Assembly (NCBI GenBank): GCA_009861545.1
Contig: VXME01000067.1
Coordinates: 124,001 to 188,000 of the forward strand
Direction: 5' to 3'
Length of the DNA stretch: 64,000 bases
DNA from: Acidobacteriota bacterium
GTDB taxonomy: Bacteria > Acidobacteriota > Vicinamibacteria > Vicinamibacterales > UBA8438
Of this stretch, positions 63,012-64,000 are shown one piece after another (position 1 is the first letter of the stretch; each line of letters begins with the position of its first letter). The notes below the pieces were generated by a model. That model was not told the origin of the DNA. It worked only from the letters and a program-made list of their open reading frames with translations, and searched no databases. A program made the translations under genes and the position numbers.

Positions 63012-64000
63012 ATGAACAACTGTCTTCGAGTGTTCGCCACGGTGCTCGCGGTCGCTCTGCTGGCCTACGGGCCGGCGTTCGCCCAGAGCCAGTCGGGGAG
63101 CGCCCCGGCCGCGGATCCGGTCTGGGAGATGCCCCGCCTGGCGGACGGCCAGCCCGACCTGCAGGGGTACTGGACCACCCAGACCTTCACGCCGATGGAA
63201 CGCCCCGAGTACCTGGGCGACCAGGCGTTCTACACCGAGGAGGAGTTCGCGCTGCTGCAGTCGCAACTGACGGTCGACGGAGCCGACCCGCTGGCGCGCT
63301 TCGCCATCGAGATCGAGGACCCGGAGGAGCGTGCGCGGGCGCTCGACCAGACGCACCGCGACGAGAGCTACGTGCACTACGACAATGCCATCTGGCTCGC
63401 CACCCCGGTGCCGAAGGGGTTGTCGACCCGGCGCACCTCGCTGATCATCGATCCGCCGAACGGCCGGATCCCCCCGCGCAACGCACAAGCCGAGGCGCGG
63501 GCCGAAGCGCGGCGTGCGGCGCGCGGCGACCGGGGGGCCTTCGACGGCTACGAGCTGCGACCGCACGGCGAGCGCTGCCTGAACTACCGCTACAACGCGC
63601 CGCCGATGCAGCCGCCCTCGTACAACGACATCCACCAGATCTTCCAGACGCCGACGCACATCGTGATCTTCACCGAGCAGAGCACCAACGGGCCGCGGAT
63701 CATCCCGATCGACGGACGGCCGCCCATGTCGGAGAAGATCCGCCAGTGGCCGGGCGACTCGCGCGCGCGCTGGGAGGGCGACACCCTGATCATCGAGAGC
63801 AGCCACTTCAACGACAAGAACGCGTGGCAGGGATCGAGCAGCGGCCTGAAGGTGGAGGAACGCTTCACCCGCGTGGCGGACGACCGGATCCACTTCACGT
63901 TCACGGTTGAGGACCCGGCCACCTGGGATCAGCCGTGGAGCGCCGAGGTCCCGCTGACGACCACCGAGGGTCCGATGTTCGAGTACGCCTGCCACGAGGG
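63012..64000 (+). CDS. Exported acidobacterial protein of unknown function (3' end beyond the window)
   Basis: 329 codons are visible from ATG at 63012 and no stop is reached. The signal peptide ends at PAFAQSQ. The mature part starts with DPVWEMPRLADGQPDLQGYW, a motif repeated in many acidobacterial and proteobacterial secreted proteins, then APPMQPPSYNDIHQIFQTPTHIVIF, SRARWEGDTLIIESSHFND and VEERFTRVADDRIHFTFTVEDP. A His/Cys pair (ACHEG) begins at the edge. Function unknown. GGAGGGG precedes the start but can fold with CCTCC at 62991-62995. Confidence 0.85.
   Translation, partial: MNNCLRVFATVLAVALLAYGPAFAQSQSGSAPAADPVWEMPRLADGQPDLQGYWTTQTFTPMERPEYLGDQAFYTEEEFALLQSQLTVDGADPLARFAIEIEDPEERARALDQTHRDESYVHYDNAIWLATPVPKGLSTRRTSLIIDPPNGRIPPRNAQAEARAEARRAARGDRGAFDGYELRPHGERCLNYRYNAPPMQPPSYNDIHQIFQTPTHIVIFTEQSTNGPRIIPIDGRPPMSEKIRQWPGDSRARWEGDTLIIESSHFNDKNAWQGSSSGLKVEERFTRVADDRIHFTFTVEDPATWDQPWSAEVPLTTTEGPMFEYACHE

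Overview
The window is a GC-rich (about 65-70% by eye) bacterial chromosome segment. It probably comes from Acidobacteriota, most likely a Vicinamibacteria-like lineage. This is inferred from gene content: carboxypeptidase-regulatory-domain TonB receptors, a duplicated orphan-type FtsX permease, a DUF1592/DUF1552 pair, UPF0182, a periplasmic ankyrin protein, DUF5916 and exported amidohydrolases. No rRNA, tRNA, CRISPR array, transposase or prophage was seen.

Layout. 1-2.1 kb: 3' part of a TonB receptor and a palindrome-rich divergent spacer. 2.1-6.2 kb: an aa3-type cytochrome c oxidase operon in the order I-III-IV-small-small-II. 6.3-10.1 kb: a lipoprotein, a foldase/DsbA fusion, an FAD-linked oxidase and a YvlD-like membrane protein. 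10.1-17.2 kb: a copper P-type ATPase and a MacAB-like exporter (adaptor, ATPase, two permeases). 17.5-19.3 kb: a zinc-ribbon protein, a two-domain thioredoxin-fold protein with an in-frame UGA in its second CxxC motif, and a beta-barrel protein. 19.5-27.8 kb: UPF0182, an amidohydrolase lipoprotein, a rhomboid protease, a PcnB-type nucleotidyltransferase and a PLP decarboxylase. 28-31 kb: a large TonB receptor.

31.2-36.1 kb is an accessory island. It holds a Schlafen/AlbA-type ATPase facing a tightly coupled minus-strand operon of DNA methyltransferase, PD-(D/E)XK nuclease, two tiny membrane peptides and a membrane-anchored protein. It is followed by an ArnT-like glycosyltransferase and an ankyrin protein (36.1-39.1 kb), a TonB receptor (39-41.8 kb), the DUF1592/DUF1552 pair (41.9-45.7 kb), cobyric acid synthase, a coiled-coil repeat protein, an M14 peptidase, an exported methyltransferase and a DUF5916 protein (to 54.3 kb). 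The last 10 kb carry an ADOP-type permease, a PadR regulator with a membrane protein, a beta-propeller glycosidase-like protein, a SoxCD-like sulfite/sulfane dehydrogenase pair, an alpha/beta hydrolase and the start of an exported acidobacterial protein.

The most notable observation is 18005-18640. A UGA replaces the first Cys of a CxxC motif in a PDO-like protein. It is followed after exactly 11 nt by a perfect 6-bp stem with a GGUCA loop, and the open frame continues 71 codons to a stop that overlaps the next gene's ATG. This is the expected layout of a bacterial selenoprotein with its SECIS element. Other points of interest are the methylase/nuclease/membrane-peptide cassette, a family of intergenic palindromes, several strong operator-like palindromes and likely leaderless promoters.
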